Source: a virus
IMG/VR virus record: IMGVR_UViG_3300021959_000427
Coordinates: 1 to 22,711 of that record
DNA length: 22,711 nucleotides
Strand: one strand, 5' to 3'
Positions within the stretch are counted from its first letter, which is position 1. Each line of letters begins with the position of its first letter. A program made the position numbers and the translations under genes. This document shows positions 5,728 to 11,439 of the stretch, piece by piece. The notes beneath the pieces were generated by a model. It saw only the letters and a program-made list of their open reading frames with translations. It did not search any database and had not been told where the DNA came from.

Positions 5728-7139
5728 GTTTAAAAAAAATAGGCGGAAAAATATTTGACGACATACTGGGCATTGATCCTAGTGGTAAAGGTCTTGTTGG
5801 CAGCATTAAAGACAATCCAAAAACAGCAGCCCTATTAGGTAGTTTGTTTATACCTGGAGTTGGTTCAGCAATTACAGGTGGTTTAGGCGCAGCAGGTTCT
5901 GCCATAGGAAGCGGTTTAGGAACTATAGGTTCTGCTTTAGGAAGCGGTTTAGGAGCATTGGGCGGTTTAGGTTCAAGCGCATTAGGAGCTGTTGGTGGTC
6001 TAAGCGGTTTAGGTGGATTACTAGGTAGTGTTGCTCCTTTTGTTACTGGTTATGGCGTGGGACAACAACAAGGACCACAAATCCCACCACAAGGTTTTTA
6101 CAATATGCCAAGCATGGGTGGAGGATTATTAGGCGGTGGCGCACCAATCGGACAATCGGCTTTTGACTATGCCAGATCAATCGCTGGCGGTATGCCATTT
6201 GAACAAGTAGTACAACCAGGCAGAGAGTTTTCACTAGAATCACCAATGGGTGAACCAGTTGCACCACAAGCACAAGTTCCAGCCGCACCAGTCACAAAAC
6301 TTTTCTCTGGAATAGACGCAAGCATTGGTGGTTATCGTGATCCATCTGAAAGGCTTGGTGGTGTAGAAAGATTTATTGGACCAGATGGCAGAGATCTTAG
6401 ACCTTATCTAGGCATAGATCCTTATGAAAGATTAAGAGTAGAAGAAGATATTTTTGGTAGAGTTGGTGATGATTTTAGACCTACAGAAATAAGAGGACCA
6501 GGTGGAGATATATTCGGTGGACCATTAGGTCCTGGTGGAAGATTAGCAGAATTATTTGGTATAAAAGATAAAGGACAAGACGATGGTGTTTACGTTGGTG
6601 GCTCAAAAGATTTTAGAGAATACGATCCATTAAAAGATCCAGAGCGTTTTAGAGCGCCAGAAATAGATCCATTTAGAGATGGTATTAGGCCAACTGAAAT
6701 CTTTGGTCCTGGTGGTGAGATCATAGGACCTATGGGTAGAATGTCTGATGTACAACCAAGATCAGATCAAGATATTATTGATTTAATCGAAGGTAGGCTG
6801 GGTGAATATCAGCCTGTAATCCCACAGCAAGATTTAAGTGGCTTTGCTCGTTTAGAAGATATACCATCTTTTATCCCAAGAACAGACGAAGAAATTAGGG
6901 GTTTAATTAGTGAAGGTATTGCTGGGATTCCAACGCCAGCTCAATTTGATCCATCAGGATTACAAAGAAGATTGGCTGCATTAGAAGGTAGAGAAATACC
7001 TCAGTTTGATCCATCAGGAATATTATCAAGATTATCTGCCTTAGAAGCTCAAGGCGAACCACGTTACACTCAACCAGGCACAGAAAAAGATATATTGCCA
7101 CCAAAATCACCGCTTGGAAAATTATCTCTTTTTGGTTAA
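5724..7139 (+). CDS. Glycine-rich repeat protein of unknown function, possible virion/membrane-active protein
   Basis: A 471-residue protein. Seen: a basic start, then a Gly/Ala/Leu/Ser region (about residues 36-115) with an 11-residue tandem motif (GSAIGSGLGTI, then GSALGSGLGAL). A Pro/Gln/Gly linker follows. The middle is charged, with RPTEI-x-GPGG(D/E)I at residues 252 and 322. The end carries a tandem 20-residue repeat beginning FDPSG (408 and 428) that continues as coiled-coil-like RLxALE. A hydrophobic glycine-rich segment beside a charged repetitive tail recalls phage proteins that insert into membranes during DNA ejection, but no family is recognised. Its place between the lysis genes and the scaffold is unusual. 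A non-enzymatic virion or host-surface role is possible. No ribosome site is evident; translation is probably coupled through ATGA. Confidence 0.72.
   Translation: MSLKKIGGKIFDDILGIDPSGKGLVGSIKDNPKTAALLGSLFIPGVGSAITGGLGAAGSAIGSGLGTIGSALGSGLGALGGLGSSALGAVGGLSGLGGLLGSVAPFVTGYGVGQQQGPQIPPQGFYNMPSMGGGLLGGGAPIGQSAFDYARSIAGGMPFEQVVQPGREFSLESPMGEPVAPQAQVPAAPVTKLFSGIDASIGGYRDPSERLGGVERFIGPDGRDLRPYLGIDPYERLRVEEDIFGRVGDDFRPTEIRGPGGDIFGGPLGPGGRLAELFGIKDKGQDDGVYVGGSKDFREYDPLKDPERFRAPEIDPFRDGIRPTEIFGPGGEIIGPMGRMSDVQPRSDQDIIDLIEGRLGEYQPVIPQQDLSGFARLEDIPSFIPRTDEEIRGLISEGIAGIPTPAQFDPSGLQRRLAALEGREIPQFDPSGILSRLSALEAQGEPRYTQPGTEKDILPPKSPLGKLSLFG
5895..5954 (+). repeat. 33-bp period tandem duplication coding GSxxGSGLGxx
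   Basis: Two 27-base blocks (5895-5921 and 5928-5954) differ at only two bases and are spaced 33 bases apart, giving an 11-residue protein repeat within the glycine-rich segment. Near identity at DNA level points to recent duplication. Confidence 0.7.
6945..7064 (+). repeat. 60-bp tandem duplication coding FDPSG units
   Basis: Two 60-base units (6945-7004 and 7005-7064) begin with the near-identical TTTGATCCATCAGGA and each encode FDPSG followed by a short helix ending RLxALE. They form the C-terminal part of the 471-residue protein and look like a duplicated turn-plus-helix module. Confidence 0.65.
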
Positions 7140-7151
7140 ACTTAATCAAAA
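7130..7151 (+). other. AT-rich hairpin spanning a stop codon
   Basis: TTTTGGTTAA (7130-7139) can pair with TTAATCAAAA (7142-7151), with one G-U pair and a very tight loop. It covers the TAA of the 471-residue gene and ends just before the ribosome site of the next gene (AAGGG, 7150-7154). It is too AT-rich to be a convincing terminator; at most it may tune translation of the next gene. Confidence 0.25.
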
Positions 7152-7162
7152 GGGAAATCTAA

Positions 7163-7426
7163 ATGAGTGAAGAAAACCATATCGCAAACGCACAAGAAGC
7201 AGAAAACATTTTAAACAGCGATGTTTTTAAATTGGCTTTAGCAAACCTAAAGCAAGAGTATATTCAACATTGGTTAAACAATAGAAATATAGACGATGTA
7301 AGTATGCGTGAAGATTTGCACAAAGCAATCTTACTATTACCAGAAATAGAACGTCATTTAAGAATAATTGTCGATAAAGGCAAGCTTACCAAATTCCAAG
7401 CCGATAGGCTTAAAAAAGTCAAATAG
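7163..7426 (+). CDS. Small helical protein upstream of the scaffold gene
   Basis: An 87-residue, mostly alpha-helical protein of unknown function. Seen: MSEENHIANAQEAENILNSD, a central helix (VFKLALANLKQEYIQHWLNN), and a C-terminal segment with LPEIERHLRIIVDKGKLTK. The pattern resembles small proteins found just before scaffold or capsid genes in several marine phages (EA..ILND..F...L......Y, then EI...L..IV..GKL, from memory). It lies 57 bases ahead of the scaffold gene and may be a minor head or assembly factor, or act in terminase function. Only the position supports that. A ribosome-like AAGGG is 8 bases upstream of the ATG. Confidence 0.7.
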   Translation: MSEENHIANAQEAENILNSDVFKLALANLKQEYIQHWLNNRNIDDVSMREDLHKAILLLPEIERHLRIIVDKGKLTKFQADRLKKVK

Positions 7427-7483
7427 CCTTACATAAACAATATTTATAGTTTAAAATTAATACAACCTATATAAGGAGTTTAT
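7427..7483 (+). promoter_or_regulatory. AT-rich leader with strong ribosome site before scaffold; possible late promoter
   Basis: At 57 bases this is the longest non-coding gap in the window. It is very AT-rich (TATTTATAGTTTAAAATT) and ends with AAGGAG (7473-7478), 5 bases before the scaffold ATG. TATATA at 7469-7474 could serve as a -10-like box, but no convincing -35 is seen. If a promoter for the capsid genes exists in this window, this is the best location by gap size and composition. The ribosome site is certain; the promoter is weak inference. Confidence 0.35.
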
Positions 7484-8461
7484 ATGGCAACAACGGATAA
7501 ACCGATTGCACTACAAACAGATATGCAAAAGACTACTACATCTTTTGAAAGTTTCTTAACTCCCGAAGAAGCGCAAGCTGTTGAGGAGCAATTAGAAGCC
7601 CAAGAAGAAGTCGTAGAGGAAGAAGAGCTTGAAGAGATTGCAGAATCTCTTGAAGATGAAGAAGAAGTTGAAGAACTTGAAGAAGAAGAAATTGAAGAGG
7701 AAGTAGAGCAACCTCAACTTTACACAATTAAAGTTGATGGTGTAGAACAAGAGGTCACGCTCGAAGAACTCCAAAATGGATATTCAAGGCAGCAAGACTA
7801 TACGAGAAAAACTCAAGAACTGTCACAACAACGCAGGTTGATTGAGCAACAGCAATCTGAGCTATCTCAAAGAGATGCAGTTTATTCTCAATTGCTTCCT
7901 AAAATGGAAGCACAACTGAAAGGTGACTTAGAGAATGAACCGAATTGGCAACAGCTAAGTGAAGATGATCCAATCGCATACGTTAGAGAAAAACAAGTAT
8001 GGGATCAGAAGAAAGAAAAGTTGCAAGCTGTACAAGCTGAACAACAAAGAATCCAACAGGAAGCTTTGGTTCAGCAACAACAACAGATTGCACAAGTTGT
8101 TCAATATGGACAACAAAAACTTCTGGAACTTATACCTGAATGGTCTGACGAGAAGATTGCTAGCAAAGAAAAAGCTGCAATCAGAGATTATGGGATAAAC
8201 ACTTTGGGTTACACCCCAGAGGAAATGGATTCAGTTTACGATTACAGAGCTTTGCTTGGTTTACGATCTGCATGGTTACAAAGCCAAAACGCAGAAGCCG
8301 TAAAGAAAAAACCAACGCAGAAAGCACCTGTAAGAGCAGGAAAGCCAGGTTCATCAACTAGGAAGCCATCTAGGTCGGCTGAGAAAAAATTGCGTCAAAA
8401 ATTGAAGCAGACTGGGAAATCTCAGGATGCAGCAAAATTATTTGAACAGCTATTAAAATAA
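7484..8461 (+). CDS. Capsid assembly scaffolding protein
   Basis: A 325-residue scaffold-like protein that would guide capsid subunits into a procapsid and then leave. Seen: an extremely acidic N-terminal region (about residues 24-82, almost all Glu with Leu/Val), then a short conserved module (TIKVDGVEQEVTLEELQNGY, then SRQQDYTRKTQEL) and a long Gln/Glu-rich coiled coil (to about 215). The C-terminus is a basic, helical tail (KPSRSAEKKLRQKLKQTG and beyond). VDG.E.EVTLEEL..GYxRQxDYTRKT is typical of scaffolds placed before SU10- or T7-like capsid genes. A basic C-terminal helix is the usual capsid-contact site in P22 and similar phages. It is preceded by AAGGAG and followed by the capsid gene after 9 bases, consistent with co-expression. 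Confidence 0.85.
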   Translation: MATTDKPIALQTDMQKTTTSFESFLTPEEAQAVEEQLEAQEEVVEEEELEEIAESLEDEEEVEELEEEEIEEEVEQPQLYTIKVDGVEQEVTLEELQNGYSRQQDYTRKTQELSQQRRLIEQQQSELSQRDAVYSQLLPKMEAQLKGDLENEPNWQQLSEDDPIAYVREKQVWDQKKEKLQAVQAEQQRIQQEALVQQQQQIAQVVQYGQQKLLELIPEWSDEKIASKEKAAIRDYGINTLGYTPEEMDSVYDYRALLGLRSAWLQSQNAEAVKKKPTQKAPVRAGKPGSSTRKPSRSAEKKLRQKLKQTGKSQDAAKLFEQLLK

Positions 8462-8470
8462 GGAGAAGAA

Positions 8471-9406
8471 ATGGCTAAAGTAACTAACGCTTTCGATACA
8501 TATAGCGCTACTGCTGATAGAGAGGATTTGAGTAATATTATTTACAACATATCCCCTATGCAAACTCCATTTATGAGTTCTATCGGCACTAGAAATGTAA
8601 ATAACGTGGTATTTGATTGGCAAACAGAATCATTACCAACACCTGTCGCAACTGGTGAATTAGAAGGTTTCGAACTTTCAAGAGCAGCAGCAACAGCTAC
8701 TGTGAGAAAAAGTAACGTTTGCATGATCTCAAAAAGAGATGCAACAGTTTCTGGTTCTCAAGAGAGTTCAGATCCAGCAGGTAAGAGATCAGAAATGGCT
8801 CATCAACTTGCTATCATGTCTAAAGCACTAAAAAGAGATATGGAAGAAGCCCTTTGCCAAAAAGGAGCTAAAGCTACAGGTAGTGCATCAGTCGCTAGAG
8901 TAACTGGTGGTTTCGAAAACTGGATTGAGTCAAACAAATCCAGAGGAGCTGGCGGTGCTGATGGTGGTGATGGAGCTGCTGTAACAGACGGTACACAACG
9001 TGATCTTTCAGAAGATTTACTAAAAGATGTACTAGAACTTGCTTTCCAAAATGGCGGTGAGCCATCAATAGCTATTTGTGGACCATTTAACAAACAAGTT
9101 ATTTCAGGTTTCACAGGTAGATCACAAGCAAGACAGTTTGTTGATGCAAACACTGTAGAAGCATCTGTATCAATCTATTCATCTGATTTTGGTGAGTTAC
9201 AAATCTTACCATCAAACAGATCAAGAGAGAGATCTCTATTATTGGTTGATCCAGAATATGCAAAAGTAGCATATCTAAGAAACTTCCAGACTGTTGATAT
9301 TGCAACAATTGGTGATGCAGAAACCAAGATGATTGTAGTTGAGTACGGCTTAGAAGTATCTAACGAAGCTGCACACGGTGTTGTCGCAGACTTAAACGTA
9401 TCTTAA
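8471..9406 (+). CDS. Major capsid protein, SU10-like (HK97 fold)
   Basis: A 311-residue major head subunit. Seen: an N-terminus NAFDTYSATADREDLSNIIY followed by NISPMQTPFMSSIGTRNVNN. Next comes a beta/E-loop-like region (FDWQTESLPTPVATGELEG), the stretch SKALKRDMEEALCQKGAKA, a glycine-rich loop with ADGGDG, and a C-terminal half with SNRSRERSLLLVDPEYAKVA. The NTFDTY...REDL...I.NISP..TPF start and WQTD/E-L are hallmarks of the SU10-type capsid family (PF17236), which adopts the HK97 fold. The absence of a long N-terminal delta domain fits use of a separate scaffold, encoded just upstream. AGGAG lies 5 bases before the ATG. It is followed by a terminator-like hairpin, in keeping with very high expression of this block. 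Confidence 0.9.
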   Translation: MAKVTNAFDTYSATADREDLSNIIYNISPMQTPFMSSIGTRNVNNVVFDWQTESLPTPVATGELEGFELSRAAATATVRKSNVCMISKRDATVSGSQESSDPAGKRSEMAHQLAIMSKALKRDMEEALCQKGAKATGSASVARVTGGFENWIESNKSRGAGGADGGDGAAVTDGTQRDLSEDLLKDVLELAFQNGGEPSIAICGPFNKQVISGFTGRSQARQFVDANTVEASVSIYSSDFGELQILPSNRSRERSLLLVDPEYAKVAYLRNFQTVDIATIGDAETKMIVVEYGLEVSNEAAHGVVADLNVS

Positions 9407-9416
9407 TGATATAAAC

Positions 9417-9443
9417 GGGTGGGCTTAGTCCCACCCACCTTTT
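9417..9443 (+). terminator. Intrinsic terminator after the major capsid gene
   Basis: GGGTGGG (9417-9423) pairs perfectly with CCCACCC (9430-9436) around a six-base loop CTTAGT, then ACC and a four-T run (9440-9443). This GC-rich stem in an AT-rich genome is the clearest RNA structure in the window. The T-run is short and the next ATG follows immediately at 9444, so termination is probably partial and would lower tail-gene expression relative to capsid. Confidence 0.75.
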
Positions 9444-9737
9444 ATGGCTAGACGAACACTAATAGATCATAAATCAGGTTACAAACATGAATTTGTAACC
9501 GAAGACGATAAAGTTATTTATCACACCCAACAAGACGTACAACCAACATTGGAGTACGTTAAAAATTTATCAGACACTTTAAAACCAGGGAAAGATTTAC
9601 GACACGTTGCTGAAGTTCCTATGGTAATATATCAGAGAGCCATGCGAGAAGGTTGGGCTAAAGATCAGAAGGCATGGAAAAAATGGTTGAACAATCCAGA
9701 TAATAAATTGTTCAGAACTTGGAAAGGTAGAGTATGA
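9444..9737 (+). CDS. Conserved small phage protein (head/neck region)
   Basis: A 97-residue protein. Seen: a start with MARRTLIDHKSGYKHEFVTE, a central DVQPTLEYVKNLSDTLKPGK, then DLRHVAEVPMVIYQRAMREG and a C-terminus with NNPDNKLFRTWKGRV. The order (DVxPxLExxK, DLRxVAxxPxVxxxxxxxEG, LNDPDNxxFRTxxGRV) recurs in phage genes next to capsid and adaptor genes; the function is not known to me. The ATG directly abuts the T-run of the terminator hairpin and lacks a purine-rich ribosome site, so initiation is probably weak or leaderless-like. The stop overlaps the next start (ATGA). Confidence 0.78.
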   Translation: MARRTLIDHKSGYKHEFVTEDDKVIYHTQQDVQPTLEYVKNLSDTLKPGKDLRHVAEVPMVIYQRAMREGWAKDQKAWKKWLNNPDNKLFRTWKGRV

Positions 9738-10384
9738 CATATTCAGAGCTTAAAACTAACATAGCATCATTTCTTAATAGATCGGATTTAGATAGTCAAT
9801 TGGATTTATTTATTGACCAAACAGAAGCCGAACTCAATAGAAGATTAAGAACCAAAGAAATGATTAAAAGAGCTACAGCAACTGCTGATAGCCAATATAT
9901 GTCTTTACCAACCGATTGGTTAGAAGTTATTAATGTTGAGATTACATCAAATGACTTCAGACCTTTATTTCAACAGTCACTAGAATCATTAGATGTTTAC
10001 AGAAGAGCCAACGATAATGTCGTTGGTCAGCCAGTTTATTATGCTGTTATGGACGATGCTTTAGAACTAGCACCAACTCCAGATACATCATATACCTTAC
10101 AACTTACTTATTACGAAAAAGTCCCAGCATTATCGGATTCCAATACATCTAATTTTGTGTCCAATAACAATCCAGACGTTTATCTGTATGGTGCATTAAA
10201 GCACGCTTCTATCTTCTTAATGGAAGATGAAAGAGTTGGTTTATTCAATGCACAATTTGAAAAAGCATTGGAAGAAATGAGATTGGCTCAAGAGAAGGCA
10301 GAATTTGGAAAAGGATCACTAATGCAACGCAGAAGGACTTACGGAAAAGCAAAAAAGAATATATACTATTTTAATAATAACTAG
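9734..10384 (+). CDS. Head-tail adaptor, SU10/P22 gp4-like
   Basis: A 216-residue protein proposed to form the ring under the portal that joins head and tail. Seen: an N-terminal helical part (MTYSELKTNIASFLNRSDLD, then LDLFIDQTEAELNRRLRTKE), a beta-rich middle with MSLPTDWLEVINVEI and VYYAVMDDALELAPTPD. A helical end follows with PDVYLYGALKHASIFLMEDE and EKALEEMRLAQEKA. The pattern FI..AEAEINRRLR, L..LP.D.LE...V, and the final YLYGALxxAxxFLxDxxR matches SU10-type adaptor proteins. It sits downstream of the capsid gene as expected. The start overlaps the previous stop (ATGA), so translation is coupled. Confidence 0.8.
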   Translation: MTYSELKTNIASFLNRSDLDSQLDLFIDQTEAELNRRLRTKEMIKRATATADSQYMSLPTDWLEVINVEITSNDFRPLFQQSLESLDVYRRANDNVVGQPVYYAVMDDALELAPTPDTSYTLQLTYYEKVPALSDSNTSNFVSNNNPDVYLYGALKHASIFLMEDERVGLFNAQFEKALEEMRLAQEKAEFGKGSLMQRRRTYGKAKKNIYYFNNN

Positions 10385-10392
10385 GACAAATT

Positions 10393-10779
10393 ATGGCAGG
10401 ATTTTCAGATTATTTAGAACTTGAAGTATTGGACCACGTTTTTGGTGGCGCATCTTATACAGCACCAGCAACAATCTATGTGGCTCTTTATACTGTCGCA
10501 CCAGACGATACAGGTGGTGGTACAGAAGTTTCTGGCGGTGGCTATGTGCGTCAATCAATGGCATTTGGCACGGCAGCTAGTGGATCTATCAGCAATAGTG
10601 GCTCAGTCGAGTTCCCAACAGCAACAGCCGATTACGGTACAGTCGTTGCTATGGGTTTATTTGACGCTTCAAGTGCTGGTAATTTATTGGCATACGGTGA
10701 CTTAACCACATCTAAAACAGTATCAAACGGAGATGTATTCAGATTCAACGCTAGTTCAGTAACTATTTCATTGGATTAA
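10393..10779 (+). CDS. gp80-like beta-sandwich virion protein
   Basis: A 128-residue beta-rich protein. Seen: AGFSDYLELEVLDHVFGG at the start, ATIYVALYTVAPDDTGGG, then EVSGGGYVRQSMAFGTA, a Ser/Asn/Gly turn, and a C-terminus with TTSKTVSNGDVFRFNASSVT. The order FSDYLExxxLDHVFGGxxYxxP, TxYVxLxTxxPxDxGGGTEVSGGGYxRQ, FPTATxxWGTV matches a family annotated as phage tail fibre protein or Gp80-like (related to mycobacteriophage gp80). Its actual role is unclear: decoration, fibre attachment or neck protein are all possible. Placement between adaptor and fibre fits a structural job. A weak AGGAC ribosome-like site lies 6 bases upstream of the ATG. Confidence 0.75.
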   Translation: MAGFSDYLELEVLDHVFGGASYTAPATIYVALYTVAPDDTGGGTEVSGGGYVRQSMAFGTAASGSISNSGSVEFPTATADYGTVVAMGLFDASSAGNLLAYGDLTTSKTVSNGDVFRFNASSVTISLD

Positions 10780-10783
10780 TTAA

Positions 10784-11437
10784 ATGGCCCAGCAAGGTTA
10801 TGGGTTTGGTGGTTACGGTAAGTCGAACTGGAGTGACTTACAATATGAGCTGGGCGTATCATCCGTATCAGTAACTGCTTCTGTTTCCCCTACAGCTACA
10901 CAAATAGATGTTGGTGAAGCCAGCATATCTGTTACCTCAAGCACCACTTCAGCAGGCAACTACACTCAATTAGGTGCATCATCGGTAAGCGTTACATCAT
11001 CAGCTACACAAGCTGGGATCTTAATTTTAGGTGGTGATGCCGATTTATCGGCAAGTGCATCTTTAAGTGCTGCTGGCACACAGATTGATCTAGGTGTAAG
11101 CACAATCTCAGTATCATCTTCTATATCACCAACTGGAACACAAATTGACGTAGGTGAAGCAACCATTAGCGTTAGTGCATCTATTGCAGCAAATGGTACA
11201 CAACTAACAACTGGTGCATCGGCTATTAGCGTCACTTCTGGTGTGGCATCGAGCTTAAATACCAGATTTAATGGTGCGTCGTCATTTGCACAAACAAGTT
11301 CACTTTCTATCATAGGTGGTTTAAAATGGGAAGATGAAACTGTACCTTCTGAAGATTGGTCAGAATTAACCACAACAGGCAGTTGGACAGAACAAGCAAA
11401 TCCAAGCACATCTTGGACGGAACAACAAAATAGGTAA
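10784..11437 (+). CDS. Structural protein built of eight 20-residue beta repeats
   Basis: A 217-residue protein that I do not recognise as a named family. Seen: a short Gly/Tyr-rich head (MAQQGYGFGGYGKSNW), then eight consecutive repeats of exactly 20 residues (residues 23-182). The consensus is roughly LGxSxISVTSSxSxxGTQID, with alternating small/polar and hydrophobic residues. The tail is Trp-rich, with WSEL, SWTEQ and SWTEQ (W192, W201, W211). Strict spacing and alternation suggest a beta-solenoid or chain of beta strands. It lies between a beta-sandwich virion protein and the tail fibre, so a fibre-base or adhesion role is likely. Only 2 bases separate it from the fibre gene. Confidence 0.75.
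   Translation: MAQQGYGFGGYGKSNWSDLQYELGVSSVSVTASVSPTATQIDVGEASISVTSSTTSAGNYTQLGASSVSVTSSATQAGILILGGDADLSASASLSAAGTQIDLGVSTISVSSSISPTGTQIDVGEATISVSASIAANGTQLTTGASAISVTSGVASSLNTRFNGASSFAQTSSLSIIGGLKWEDETVPSEDWSELTTTGSWTEQANPSTSWTEQQNR
10850..11329 (+). repeat. Eight tandem 60-bp coding repeats
   Basis: Units start every 60 bases from 10850 and all are 20 codons long with no insertions. Protein identity is highest between units ending TQID (1, 4, 5) and those starting VGEA (2, 6); the last two are diverged. The alternation (LGxS.., VGEA.. at units 1-2 and 5-6) suggests amplification in larger blocks as well as single units. Confidence 0.75.
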
Positions 11438-11439
11438 TT

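Noticed and set aside
7130-7151. Intrinsic terminator after the glycine-rich gene
   Set aside because: The stem is nearly all A-T pairs with a two-base loop and no following T-run, so it is kept only as a weak hairpin.
7427-7483. Sigma70-type promoter with clear -35 and -10 boxes
   Set aside because: TATATA is present but no reasonable -35 lies at 16-18 bases; only a possible promoter region is reported.
10966-11409. 147-codon open frame on the - strand in the repeat protein gene
   Set aside because: Antisense of a Ser/Thr/Val repeat array naturally lacks stops; its product is just the repeat read backwards.
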